A stretch of DNA of 64,000 nucleotides from Nelumbo lutea (lineage: Eukaryota > Streptophyta > Magnoliopsida > Proteales > Nelumbonaceae), in NCBI GenBank assembly GCA_022828595.1, contig JAKGHH010000001.1:142557017-142621016 (forward strand). Direction: 5' to 3'. The position numbers and the translations under genes are program-made. This document shows, piece by piece, positions 10,653 to 23,408 of the stretch (the first letter of the stretch is position 1; each line of letters begins with the position of its first letter). Below the pieces are notes generated by a model, which saw nothing but the letters and a program-made list of their open reading frames with translations, ran no database searches and was not told where the DNA came from.

Positions 10653-12150
10653 GAACCAACCATCTGGAAAGAAGAGAGGAAGAGAAGAAACACGAGCCAC
10701 ACAAGAGGGGCGTGTGTATGCAGCCCTGATCAGGTTGGAAATTCTGGTCCAAATTTGGACCAAGCAATGGTATATAAAACAATGGGCGGTTTGGCAGGAT
10801 TCTTTTACCGGTGAGCGGCGGTATGGCGGAATGGAGGGTGTCAAGTGTCAAAATGGAGATTGGAGAGGCAGAAGAAGTCAAGTCAAAACACACATCTGAC
10901 GTCGGGAAAGAGTCCGTATACAAACTAGTGGCGTGAGAAGAAGTTGAAGCCCATCCACATGAATATAATGCTTTATATTTCATTTCGCTTTCTCCTGAAT
11001 CCCAGTTGATTAATTGCCTTCCCTCCAACTTCTTGCGAGACTGCCACCTCGTAATCTGGCCGGCCCACTTGAGTTGAGGAATATGATGAAAGATTTATAT
11101 TTCAATAGATGGTTGGTGATGCTGTGATTTCCATCCCACTTCCACCGAACTGATTATTGCATAATGCACGAAAGATCAAATATAAACGTAAAGACAGACG
11201 TGGGATTGCTGTTTATGCATAATTCCACATATATACATACATACATGATTTGTTTTAAGATCAATCCTTAATCTTTAATCTGTAATTTTCAGCCACTGAT
11301 TCAGAATCCTACGAAGCAAATACATAAATTAAGTATTCCGTGTAAGTAACTAGGACTGTGGGCCCTAGTAAAACCTGCAATTGTTTAAGCGAATATATAC
11401 TCCAGGATGTGCAGATCCATGAGAGGATATGTGAATGGACCAACAACGCCAAGTATTGGATTGCAGACCATGGATCTACAACTTGACGGGTGTTGACCCG
11501 GGACCACTACTACAAGCCCCATTATCACGGAACAGTCAATTATTGGAGCCACGAAGAAACCGCCAAACCCTGTAGGACTCTCATTTCACTTGAAACCCAA
11601 CTTGCCTTGGGCACTTGGACGTCCCTCCTCGGAACAATGAACCCGTTACCATGTTGTCCCAATTCATAGAACCATCATCCGAATCCATCTTCACCATCCT
11701 CCACACAAACCAACCCCTGCCATCCACGTCTGACCTCTCCCCATCTCTCCAAGGCCAACTCCCTTTTTTTATTTTTCTATATTCTTGGACCTTTTAATCT
11801 CTTCCATGCATTCTTCCGGTCCGTACTCGATACATCATACATACAAGTAAGTTAATGCTTAAAAAGTAACTGAATCTGAATGGTAGACGTACATACGCGT
11901 TTGTATTCCCGGCGCTGCTGGGACCCACAGTTTGTAAGATTCTTTGTAACTTGTAACTAATAATGACCCTTTCATGAGCTTTGGGGACACGTTCGTCTGA
12001 ATCTGAACAAAGTCGCAGAAAGGACGGACTTAGCTAGGTAACTGAGGTGTTGCATCAGCCCCAGCCCAGGCTGGCCCTCGCAATCACAACCTCACCCCTC
12101 ACGCATCAGCCTCACAAGGACCTTATTTATTATTCACAAATTTTCAATTA
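10653..12150. other. Intergenic, no supported gene
   Basis: Several open frames of 60-138 codons occur but none has a domain, a family signature or good codon behaviour. The last five bases (cctaa, 12151-12155) may be the left target duplication of element A. Confidence 0.6.
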
Positions 12151-12155
12151 CCTAA

Positions 12156-12791
12156 TGATGTGGGCTAGCCAGGCCCCGCCCATTACGGACTGAGAGGTCC
12201 TGCTCACTAATGCTTCACAGCGCCAGCCATAGCAGAGGATCCCTCTTGCCTTCGTACTGAGTCAACCACGGAGTAGTTAGGTGTACTCGCAAGGATCTAT
12301 CTCACGGCTCTCATTCTCCAGCTCATTCAAATATAAATATGAGGTAATCCTCTCTTGATAAGAGATCTAGGTCCCAGAATCCTAATACAGTTCATGCATT
12401 TACTTCTAATGACTTTAATTAAATTTTTGCACCTACCCCGCTTCATTAGCATTTACTCCTAGGGATCCGGTGCATCCGATGACTACCATCGAGACCCTCG
12501 TCTGCACCTTACACCTCATACTAAACTGTGTGTCGGAGTCTTCGCCTTAGGTCTTCACCTAAGGCCTCTGACATCTCTTGTTTTGTAGTATCTCGGATCT
12601 CCAGGGACCTCGTCACTGAGCCAACAACCCGCAATCCTCAACTTCTATCATACTAAAAAGGGAGTATCTCGCCTCGGTCTACAGTCCTCAGCCTCACCCT
12701 ACCCTCCCCCGAATCCTCAAAGCCTTCGGCCTATCTTCGGGACTTAAGGGCAAATTTACCTCATTGCCCTTGGCTAATCCGAGCAACAACA
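12156..12791 (+). repeat. 5' LTR of element A
   Basis: 636 bp, starting TGATGTGGGC and ending near gagcaacaaca. It contains a TATA-like tataaatatgagg at about 12332, matched in the 3' LTR near 30519. The LTR end is placed by comparison with the 3' LTR and is uncertain by about 3 bp. Confidence 0.8.
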
Positions 12792-12792
12792 A

Positions 12793-12808
12793 TTGGCGCC
12801 ATCTGCGG
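12793..12808 (+). other. Primer-binding site of element A
   Basis: ttggcgccatctgcgg directly follows the 5' LTR. TTGGCGCC-type binding sites are typical of this group of plant gypsy elements. I did not identify the matching tRNA. Confidence 0.6.
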
Positions 12809-12880
12809 AAAGCGTTGCTGAGACAATTCCTTAAAACTCACAAGAAGAAAAATCTCTAAGCCCTCCTAAGTTCAAAAGTC

Positions 12881-14429
12881 ATGGTACAAAGAACCAGGAA
12901 TAACCAGAACCTGGTCACCTATGAGCAGTTTCAAGCAGTCATTGATCGTTTGGACTGCCTCACTCAGTGCATAGAAGAAGTCTGTCCCCGAGTAGCAGAT
13001 CCCTCTCGAGGCAATCGCCCCATTATGGTGTCAGAGGATTAGGGCCAATGCGAGCACGTTGAGCCCCCAGCCCTTGCTAGGGCAACAATCAACTGGCCGA
13101 GCAATTGGAGTCAAGCAAAGAGAAGAAGCGCCTGCACAATCCAAAGATAGTCACCAGCCTTCGAAGCAGCATCACCACTGCCGAAGGGAGATCCTGAGGG
13201 ACGATGGCGGACACCTTGGCCATCCCGGAGTTCTCTCCCGATGTGAGAGCCAACGTCACGCCACTCCCGCTCCTATCTTGGATCTCCAGGACATTCTGAA
13301 TGATCATCGCACCCGTAGGGGAGCACGCATGACCCAACCTCGGAGTACTCAGGAATCCGAGTTGATACCCATCGAGTCCGTGAAGATAGAAGCGGGGCCA
13401 CAACCATACCAATCCAAGAATTACCGAGTTGTGAGCCGAGCTCAAGGCCATCAGAGACGAGCTCCACCAAGTCAAGGAGAGTCGAGCTGACACCTCTACT
13501 AGTCACGGAAATTCTGCCAACCGTATGACGCATTCACCCCGGAAATCATTTTGGAGCCTCTCCCCCCACACTTCAAGGCTCCTACTTTTGAGATGTACAA
13601 CGGCTCCTCGGATCCTGATGACCACCTAGAAAGTTTCAGAATGCTCATGATAGTCTACGGGTATTCCGACACCTTGATGTGCCGAACTTTCTAGGCCACC
13701 TTCAAGGGGGCAGCACGCCACTGGTTCTCCAACCTTCGCCCGAGGTCAATCATTTCATTGGAGTAGTTCGCCAACATGTACCTTGCCTGCTTCATTAGGA
13801 ACAGACAGTGCCAAAAGAGCATCGTCTCGCTCTTGTCCATCAAGCAGAAGTCGGGCGGAAAGCTTGATTCTTACATCGACTGCTTCAAAAAATAAGAGCT
13901 CGAGGTCAGGAACCTTGACCCCATGATCTCAATGCACGCTGCCATCAATGGACTTCGAGATGGCTCCGCCCTCAAGTGCTTGGTTGCCAAAACTCCGCCA
14001 AAGACAAAGTTAGAATTCCTCAAAAAGGCTCAAAAGTACATTGTGACCGAAGAGGCTTCGACCGGGAACCACCAGGAGAAGGAGACTGAACGCAGCAGCT
14101 GTCCCTTAGGGAAGAAAAGGAAGAATGAAGACCACCGAGGTGATAGCGACAAAGATAACAGGATGCCATCAGCCTCGACCACGGCTTATAGCCAATATAC
14201 GCCACTCAACTCCTCCTGGACCCAAATCCTGATGCAGATAGGCAAGGAAAAGTTCGTAAAGTGTCCAGAGAAGATGAAGAGGAACCCCAAAAAGTATTGC
14301 AAGTTTCACCATGGCATCGGCCACGACACCAAGGACTGCTATGAGTTGAAGAATGAAATAGAGTCCCTCATCCACCACGGGCATTTGAAGCAATTCGCTA
14401 GGGGCGAAACCAACACTTCATCCTTTTAG
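12881..14429 (+). pseudogene. gag of element A (broken)
   Basis: The first ATG after the leader at 12881 opens a short frame (MVQRTRNNQN...). Reading then shifts frame before about 13530. From there one frame shows the gag core: PPHFKAPTFEMYNGSSDPDDH, GAARHWFSNLRPRSI, LEVRNLDPMISMHAAINGL. The retrotransposon zinc knuckle follows in the Tat-style form CKFHHGIGHDTKDC near 14300. In-frame stops occur at 13692, 13764, 13893 and 14427. A Gln-rich spacer leads into the protease. The product would be the structural particle protein. Confidence 0.8.
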
Positions 14430-15952
14430 CAGCAGCAACAACATCAGCAGGTTGTCAAAGTCATCGACGTCAATGTCGGGGGCTCGGCCTCGGCCCTTAA
14501 GGCCTACGCCAGGCAAGTGAACATTCAAGGGCCACCCCCCAAGAGGCTAAAGCATCATGAGGACCTCTCCTTTACAAATGAGAACCTCAATGGGATCACA
14601 GTCCCCCATGACAATGCGCTGGTGATTTCAACCGTAGTAGCAAACTTCCTAGTCAAGAGGATTCTCGTCGATAGTGGCTCCTCGGTAGACATCCTCTTCT
14701 ATGAAGCTTTTGAAAAGATGAAGATAGCACCAAAGCGCCTCTAGCCTGTGGGCGTCCCACTGGTCGGCTTCTCCAGCAATGTTGTTAGGCCAGAAGGAAA
14801 GGTCACCCTACCAATCACAGTAGGAACCGAGCCTCGGTAGGTGACGAGGATGAGGGAGTTCCTTGTCATGAAGATTGTCTCCCTTTACAACGCAATCATG
14901 GGGAAATCAACCCTTCATGCATTGCGAGCTGCCATGTCCTCCTACCACCTCGCCCTCAAATTCCCAATCGAGCATGGCATCGGATTGTTCGGGGGGGTCA
15001 GCATATCACCCGTCAGTGCTATGTGGCGGCGCTAAAGGGCAAGAACAAAGAAGCATTGTCACTTGAGGGCCTTGACCTTAAGGAGGAGCCAGCAAGCTAA
15101 GGACATCATCTCGGTTCCTGTGGATGAGGACGATCCCAAGAAGACGGTCCACGTCGGGTCCAACCTTCCCCTGGAGAGCCTATCCGAATTGGTAAGTTTC
15201 TTCAAAATTAACATCAACGTCTTCACTTGGTCCACCGCTCACATGCCCAGAATTTACCCTTCGGTCATTACTTACAGGCTGAGTGTGGACTTGAGCTCTA
15301 GGCCAGTTCGGTAGAAGAAGAGGAACTTTGCACCAGAGCGATGGAAGGCCATCGAAGAGGAAGTTGACAAGATACTTGATGTCGGATTCATCTGAGAGGT
15401 ATATTATCCTAAATGGCTATCAAATGTGGTTTTGGTTAAGAAAGCTAATGGAAAATGGCAAATTTGTATTGACTTCACAGACCATAACCGAATCTGCCCC
15501 AAGGACAGTTTTCCTTTGCCAAGAATAGACCACCTTATCGACACCACTACAGGATATGAATTGCTCAGCTTCATGGATGCCTTCTCTGGATACAATCAAA
15601 TAAAGATGCACCCCGAAGACGAAGAGAATACCTCATTCATCACCGAGCATATTACATACTACTACAAGGTGATGCCCTTCGGGCTTAAAAACACAGGAGC
15701 TACCTACCAATGTCTCGTTAATAAAGTGTTCAAGGACCATATGGGAAGGAACATTGAAGCCTATGTAGATGATATGGTGGTGAAGTGCCTAAAAGCCGAA
15801 GCACACACCTCGGACCTGATCGAGACCTTCGACACTTTGTGAAAGTTTAATATGAAGTTAAATCCCAACAAGTGTGCCTTCAGCATCACTTCGAGCAAGT
15901 TTCTAGGCTTCACCATCACTCAATGAGGCATTGAAGCCAACCCTGAGAAGAT
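14430..15952 (+). pseudogene. pol of element A: protease and reverse transcriptase (broken)
   Basis: It reads in the same frame as the gag core. The aspartic protease active site is ILVDSGSSVDILF, with the Asp codon at 14670. The RT follows with VKKANGKWQICIDFTDHNR, the fingers/palm segment FMDAFSGYNQI and the catalytic YVDDMVV (Tyr codon at 15762). Both catalytic Asp residues are intact, but stops at 14742, 14838, 15312, 15393, 15840 and 15924 and a pair of compensating small indels between about 14990 and 15100 prevent translation. At 15953 the tandem 660-bp array begins, covering the RT-RNase H connection. Confidence 0.85.
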
Positions 15953-18592
15953 ACAGTTCATACTGGACATGGCACATCCTCGGTCAGTGAAGGAAACTTA
16001 GAAGCTTACTGGCCAAGTGGTGGCACTCAATATATTCATGTCGAAGTTAGCTGACCTCTTCCCTTCTTCCAAGCCATCAAGAAATTAAAAGACTTCTAGT
16101 GGAGGGAGGAATGTTAGCGATCTTTCAACGAACTCAAGGAGTACCTCACCTCACCTCCCCTCCTGGCCCACGTGGTCCTAGGAGAAACTCTATACTTGTA
16201 CCTGTCAGCTAGGGACGAAGCAGTCAGCAGTCCTGATCAAAGAAGATAGAGTACAAAAGTCGAAATACTACATCAGCAAGGTACTGTGCAACGTCGAAAC
16301 CAGATCCCCCGAAGTGGAGCTACCATCACAATGTTGACAAATCAGCCCCTCAAAATGGTCCTCACCAAGCCCAAGACCTCGACGCATTTGATCAAATGGG
16401 CCATCAAGCTTTCCGAATTCGACATACAGTACCAGCTGAGCCCCGCCATTAAAGTACAAGCCCTCACAGATTTTGTGATGGAGTGCATCTTCAACCGAGA
16501 TCTCCCTCGAGCCCTAGAAGATGAACCAGGAGAAGGGTGCCCCACTAGAGATGCTCCCCCTAGTTAGAAGCTATTTGTGGATGGGTTGTCCAATGCCAAA
16601 GGAAGCGGCATTACAGGCCATACTGGACATGGCACATCCTCGGTCAGTGAAGGAAACTTAGAAGATTACTGGCCAAGTGGTGGCACTCAATATATTCATG
16701 TCGAAGTTAGCTGACCTCTTCCCTTCTTCCAAGCCATCAAGAAATTAAAAGACTTCTAGTAGAGGGAGGAATGTTAGCGATCTTTCAACGAACTCAAGGA
16801 GTACCTCACCTCACCTCCACTCCTGGCCCACCTGGTCCTAGGAGAAACTCTATACTTGTACCTGTCAGCCGGGGACGAAGCAGTCAGCAGTCCTGATCAA
16901 AGAAGATAGAGCACAAAAGTCGAAATACTACATCAGCAAGGTACTGTGCAACGCCGAAACCAGATCCCCCGAAGTGGAGCTACCATCACAATGTTGACAA
17001 ATCAGCCCCTCAAAATGGTCCTCACCAAGCCCAAGACCTCGACGCATTTGATCAAATGGGCCATCAAGTTTTCTGAATTCGACATACAGTACCAGCTGAG
17101 CCCCGCCATTAAAGTACAAGCCCTCATAGATTTTGTGATGGAGTGCATCTTCAACCAAGATCTCCCTCGAGCCCTAGAAGATGAACCAGGAGAAGGGTGC
17201 CCCGCTAGAGATGCTCCCCCTAGTTAGAAGCTATTTGTGGATGGGTTGTCCAATGCCAAAGGAAGCGGCATTACAGGCCATACTGGACATGGCACATCCT
17301 CGGTCAGTGAAGGAAACTTAGAAGCTTACTGGCCAAGTGGTGGCACTCAATATATTCATGTCGAAGTTAGCTGACCTCTTCCCTTCTTCCAAGCCATCAA
17401 GAAATTAAAAGACTTCTAGTGGAGGGAGGAATGTTAGCGATCTTTCAACGAACTCAAGGAGTACCTCACCTCACCTCCCCTCCTGGCCCACCTGGTCCTA
17501 GGAGAAACTCTATACTTGTACCTGTCAGCCGGGGACGAAGCAGTCAGCAGTCCTGATCAAAGAAGATAGAGCACAAAAGTCGAAATACTACATCAGCAAG
17601 GTACTGTGCAACGTCGAAACTAGATCCCCCGAAGTGGAGCTACCATCACAATGTTGACAAATCAGCCCCTCAAAATGGTCCTCACCAAGCCCAAGACCTC
17701 GACGCATTTGATCAAATGGGCCATCAAGTTTTCTGAATTTGACATACAGTACCAGCTGAGCCCCGCCATTAAAGTACAAGCCCTCATAGATTTTGTGATG
17801 GAGTGCATCTTCAACCGAGATCTCCCTCGAGCCCTAGAAGATGAACTAGGAGAAGGGTGCCCCGCTAGAGATGCTCCCCCTAGTTAGAAGCTATTTGTGG
17901 ATGGGTTGTCCAATGCGAAAGGAAGCGGCATTACAAGCCATACTGGACATGGCACATCCTCGGTCAGTGAAGGAAACTTAGAAGCTTACTAGCCAAGTGG
18001 TGGCACTCAATATATTCATGTCGAAGTTAGCTGACCTCTTCCCTTCTTCCAAGCCATCAAGAAATTAAAAGACTTCTAGTGGAGGGAGGAATGTTAGCGA
18101 TCTTTCAACGAACTCAAGGAGTACCTCACCTCACCTCCCCTCCTGGCCCACCTGGTCCTAGGAGAAACTCTATACTTGTACCTGTCAGCCGGGGACGAAG
18201 TAGTCAGCAGTCCTGATCAAAGAAGATAGAGCACAAAAGTCGAAATCCTACATCAGCAAGGTACTGTGCAACGCCGAAACCAGATCCCCCGAAGTGGAGC
18301 TACCATCACAATGTTGACAAATCAGCCCCTCAAAATGGTCCTCACCAAGCCCAAGACCTCGACGCATTTGATCAAATGGGCCATCAAGTTTTCTGAATTC
18401 GACATACAGTACCAGCTGAGCCCCGCCATTAAAGTACAAGCCCTCATAGATTTTGTGATGGAGTGCATCTTCAACCGAGATCTCCCTCGAGCCCTAGAAG
18501 ATGAACCAGGAGAAGGGTGCCCCGCTAGAGATGCTCCCCCTAGTTAGAAGCTATTTGTGGATGGGTTGTCCAATGCCAAAGGAAGCGGCATT
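15953..18592 (+). repeat. Four tandem 660-bp copies of the RT-RNase H connection region
   Basis: The units are 15953-16612, 16613-17272, 17273-17932 and 17933-18592. The marker tactggacatggcacatcct recurs at 15961, 16621, 17281 and 17941, exactly 660 bp apart. Each unit runs from the end of the RT thumb to the start of RNase H (KLFVDGLSNAKGSGI). The first three end ...ggcattacaggcca, while the last continues into the single-copy RNase H sequence ggcattggccctat, which marks the duplication junction. 660 is divisible by three, so the frame is kept, but shared stops (for example gaaacttagaag and agttagaag) lie in every unit. Units 2-4 share variants that unit 1 lacks. Confidence 0.95.
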
Positions 18593-20252
18593 GGCCCTAT
18601 CCTCCTCACCTCGGACAACTCAACCCTTGGATATGCGCTGAGGTTCGACATCGCAGCATCCAACAATGAAGCAAGTATGAGGCCCTCCTCTTCGGACTGC
18701 AACTGGCCAAGGACCTCAACTCCTCACATGTTGAAGCTTTCAGCGACTCTTAGTTGGTGGTAAACCAGGTGAATGACGAGTACGAAGCTAGAGAGCAAAG
18801 CATGTCCAAGTATCTCACCAAAGTCCAAGAGCTAGCCCACCATTTACAGGGCTTTACCCTACAGCAAGTCTCACGTGCTAACAATGCAAGGGTCGATGCC
18901 CTATAAAAGCTGCAAGCACCTCAAGCACAGTTTTTGGTAGCGCAGTTTGCATGGAGAAGCTACCTCAGTCATCCATTGAAGAGGCTCAAGTACTACCAAT
19001 AGAGGTCGAGCCATCATGGATGGACCCCATCATCAATTTCCTTCTGACGGAACAACTGCCCAACGATAGGAACAATGCCAGATGACTCCGATGTCAGACG
19101 GCCCACTACACCTTGCTTGAAGGAAAATTGTATAGAAGATCTTTCACCTTGACTTACCTCTGATGCCTTCACCCCAAGGAAGAGGAGTACATGCTTAGAG
19201 AAATCCATGAAAGCATCTGCAGAAACCACCTTGGCGGTAGGGCCCTCACCTAGAAGACATTGAGATAGGGATATTTCTGGCCAACACTTCACAAAGATGC
19301 AGCTGAACTCGTGCGAAGATGTGATCAGTGCCAGAGGCATGCCAACATATGTCATCAACCCATGACAAACCTCTCAGCCCTCAGTAGCCCCTAGCCCTTC
19401 ACTAAATGGGGAATGGACCTCCTCGGCCCTTTCCCATAAGCAACGGGGGGCAGGAAGTACCTTGTCGCCGCCATGGACTACTTCACCAAGTGGGTCGAGG
19501 CCGAGCCCTTAGCCACTATCACAAATTGGGCGGTCCAGAGCTTCTTCTGAAAAAACATCATATGTCGCTTCGGCCTACCTCACACGCTAGTCACCGACTA
19601 ATAGAAGTAGTTTGATGATGCCAAATTTTGCGAGTAGTGTGCCTCCCTTGGCATCAAACAACAGTACACCTCGGTGGACTACCCCCATACAAATGGCCTA
19701 GCCAAGGTCACCAACAAAACCATCCTAGATAGACTGAAGATGAGGTTAGATCAAGCTAAAGGCTTATGGGCCAATGAGTTGAACAGTGTTCTCTGGGCAC
19801 ACCGAACCACACCTCAGACGGCCACAGGAAAAACTCCCTTCGGCCTAACCTACAATACGGAAGCAACAATCCTAGTAGAGATCGGCCATCCAACGCTCTG
19901 ATTTGAAGCCTACAATGAAGCGGAGAGCAGCGAAGCCCTCTGAACCAACCTGGATCTACTGAAAGAAGCTCGGGAGCAGGCACAGATCAAAGTAGCTGCC
20001 TACCAGCAACGCATGGCCTGTTACTACAACTCGAAAATAAAAGAAAGACACTTCCGAGAAGGAGACCTTGTTCTCAAAAAGGTAATGGTCCCTGAACCCA
20101 GAGTAGGAAAGCTAGGCCCCAACTGGGAAGACCCTTATAGAGTCAAACGTGTCCTCGGCCCTAAAATCTTTCACTTGGAACACTTTGATGGAAGACCCAT
20201 CCCTCGGACATGGAACACGGAGAACCTCCTAATGTACTTTCAAGAAATGTAA
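18593..20252 (+). pseudogene. pol of element A: RNase H remainder and integrase (broken)
   Basis: The RNase H domain begins in the last repeat unit (FVDG) and continues to NNEA near 18670, where a small deletion shifts the frame. The integrase follows with a zinc-binding H2C2 region (HESICRNHLGG ... CDQCQRHA), the first catalytic Asp in MDYFTKWVEAEP and a second Asp at LVTD followed by three stops. The position of the catalytic Glu is occupied by Lys (GLAKVTN, codon 19704). The C-terminal part (GDLVLKKVM, ENLLMYFQEM) is well kept and ends at 20252. It returns to the same frame as RT. Confidence 0.85.
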
Positions 20253-20689
20253 CTGCCTATGGCTAAGTGATGAATGAATGAAGAAAAAGTTCTTCTTCGA
20301 CTCAAGTGTTGAATGAATGTGTGTCCTAAGTCCTCAAAAACCCTTGGCTTCGTGGCCTACCGATGCATGAAACCTTCCTTCAAGGGATGAGCACTCGGTA
20401 TAGACCGATGCAGAAGACTATGACGACCCTCGAATGAGCACCTCACCAAAAGCATGCGTGCCAGGGCAAACGAGGCCTTTCATGCCTCATCACCTCCTTG
20501 GTGGATGGTGATCCCCTTGGCACGCTAGGGTGGACGAGGCACTACACGCCTCATCACCTCCTTAGTTTACGGTGACTCCCTCAGCTACCTATACTTAGCA
20601 CAATAAAAATAACAACCCCGATTGCCTCGGCTCGAGCCCCTAACTTTGTCGGTGTGACGCCTCAACCTCCCTTGAGGAAACGCTTGGTG
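20253..20689 (+). other. Post-pol region of element A with a ~64-bp direct repeat
   Basis: Non-coding internal sequence downstream of integrase. Two imperfect copies of about 64 bp start at 20457 and 20521 (both contain cgaggc and gcctcatcacctcctt). The region is cut at about 20690, where sequence of element D begins without its LTR start. Confidence 0.6.
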
Positions 20690-21086
20690 GGAAAGACGGA
20701 AAGCCTAGCTCAAAAAGTTTGAGGGTCGAAGGAGAGATTCGGAGACTGCTACCTCTGATCGGATTCTCAAACATTTTTATTTCGTTCCTTTTATTTCTTT
20801 ATTTCTATTATTTATTTATTTTTATGCATTTGTTATTCTCAGTATTGTTAGAATTTGGTTTTAATGAATTCCATTTTTTTAATTAATTAATTTCATATTT
20901 CTACAACTCCCCTTTGTGTTCTCTCTCTCGGATCTAAGTACGTAATTATTTTTCCCCTGCATCCCTGTGGATACGAACCACTCCAATCACTTTACTACGT
21001 TAGTACTTGTTTGAGAATCATAATAAAATTATAAATGTTTAAACTGGTGTTCCAAATTGTTTAACGACGCGCTTCCGGACACATCA
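20690..21086 (+). repeat. Truncated 5' LTR of element D
   Basis: It aligns with the last part of the 3' LTR at about 26613-26917. It keeps a segment of about 100 bp (catcactttactacgt to the ttaacgacgcgc region) that the 3' LTR has lost. The start of homology is approximate. Confidence 0.75.
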
Positions 21087-23340
21087 AGTTTTTGGTGTCG
21101 TTGGCTGGGAAGCATGGAGAAAATTTTTTATTTACTTTTTTTGGATTTGTTTCATAGTTTTTTCTTTTTTATTTTATTACTTGATTCGTTATCTCATTTT
21201 AATTCTTGTTTCTCTTTGATTATATAGGACATAATAGCGAAAGGTGGGGTACCGAAGCGTTGTGGGACTACAGGACGGAAGAGAAGAGAAGATAAGAGAA
21301 ATTGGATTGTGTTTCAGGTGTAGTCGTTCCATTTTACTTTTAATTTTCTTATTTTTTATTTTTGAACTCTTTTTTTTTAGTTGAATAGTGATTTTTGAAT
21401 TTTTAATTAGATTTTTTAGATCTGATTTTTTTTCTAGTATTGTTTTGCTTTCATTTTGTTTCTAAATCTATTCTTCTTTCTTTATTTTAATTTCTTGTTC
21501 GATTTTTTTTTTGCTTTATTAGGTTTTTGTTTTTATTTTATTTCAGATTAAAAAAAAAAGAAAACAAAAAAAATTGTTTATTTTATTTTATTTCATTTTA
21601 TTTCTTGCAGCATAATTTTCTTTTGTTTTATTTTATTTTCGGTTTAATTTTTTTAGATTCATTTTTTCTCTTTTATTTCAGACAAAAAACAATAAAAACA
21701 AAAGAAATAGTTTATTTTATTTTATTTATTTTTTGCAGTGTACTTTTCTTTATGTATTAATTTTTAGATTTGTGTTTTTTATTAAAAAAACGAAAAAAAT
21801 ATAAATAAAAGAATTCAGCATTTTTTCTTTTGTTTATTTTATTTTCGATTTTCTTTTGTTTATTTTATCTATTTCTTGCATAATTTTCTTTTTTATCATT
21901 TTATTTTAAGATTATCAATCAATTTTTAGAATTTATTTTTGGTAGTTGTTAATTCTATTTAGCACAATTAATTGTTGTATTCGTTTCTGTTTGTAATTAT
22001 TATTTGTTACCTTATTTAATTATTTATTTTTAGTTATTTAAGTGAATAATTAATTGCTAAATAGGAAATTGCTGAAATTTTCAAATTTGAGTTTAAATTT
22101 TAAATTTTAATTTTAATTCAAACCTAAATTTGAACTTGAATTTGAATTTCAATTTTCAAAATTTAAATTTTAAATTTTCGAATGAAAAAAATTTAAAAAA
22201 TAAAAAATTTAAAATATATATATATATATATATATTCAAATTTGAATTTTAGGAATTTAAATTTCAAAATCTGAATTTGAATTTAAACTCCCAAAAATTT
22301 AAATTTTGAATTAAAAATATTGAAAAAAAATTGAATATTTCTGTTGCATTTTGATTCCATTATTTAGGGTTTGATATTGTAGAACATGCATCATATATGT
22401 TTATTTAGTTGCTGAAATTATCTTGTTAGTTGTGAATGTGTTAGGTTTTCTTTCTTTTTATTATTTTAATTGCTTCTCCTGCTTAATTTATTTTATTCTT
22501 TTATGATATTGTTGAATTGCATTTTAGAAATAATTGTCCATGCATTGTAGTTAGTTGCATTTTGTTGTATTTATTTTGTCTTTCCATTAATTCATTTAAG
22601 GGTATCCAACCTAAATAAGATAAAGTGGGGATTTCATCACCCTTCCTTGGACCAAAAATCACCACCCTTCATGTGCGGTTCACCCTAACCCTAATTTAAA
22701 ATTTGGATGGAAAAATCCTTTAAGGAAGCCTCACATTTGATTCAAAGGTGTGTTGAATTTTAGGAGAGCTTGAAATTATTTTCCATAACCGGCAGTTGGT
22801 GTCTAAGGAATGAGGTTAAACGACTAAGTCTAAGCGGGTTTTGTGGTTACTTAATTAGGTCATTGCGAGAGCAAGGGGAGCCTCCCACATCCCCACCTCT
22901 TACCTGGCTAACCAAAGGAAGTGGTGTAATTCCAAGTGAACCTAAAAGGATTCACATTGGTTGAACCACTAGTTTAGGAAACCCTAGGTCAGCCCCTAGG
23001 TTGTGTGGTTGATTTGCTTTCCTTTAAAAAAAATAAAAAAAAAAAGAGAAAATAAAAAAAATCAAATTCAAATTTGAATTTATATTTCAAAATTTTAAAT
23101 TTTGAATTAAAAAAAGTAAAAAAATCAAATTTGAGTTTAAAATTCAAGATCTAAATTTGAAATTAAATTTTCAAATTTCAAAAAAAAAGAGAAAGTTTCA
23201 AAAGTTAAGTGTAAATTTCAAAATTCAAGTTGCAAAATCCACATTTGAAATTAAACTCAAAATTTTAAATTCAAATAAGAAGAAAAGGGACTTTTGTGTT
23301 GTATGTTGGGAAGGAGATCTCTAAGGAGAGAAACTATAGA
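21087..23340 (+). other. AT-rich leader of element D
   Basis: T-rich and A-rich low-complexity DNA with repeated tttattttattt and aaatttgaatttt-like words and a (TA)n run at about 22214-22234. It has no coding potential. Long AT-rich untranslated leaders are usual in Athila-type elements. Confidence 0.6.
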
Positions 23341-23408
23341 ACCTATACCTGAAATAGAGAGATACCTCCATCATCAACACCGAAATCAATGATGCCCAAC
23401 CTAGAAAG

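Noticed and set aside
10612..11028. 138-codon minus-strand ORF as a gene
   Set aside because: No family signature. It begins in plain intergenic DNA and ends within the MITE-like element.
15953..18592. Regular repeats as a CRISPR-like array or a repeat protein
   Set aside because: Units are 660 bp, contiguous without spacers, and are copies of retrotransposon pol with shared stops.
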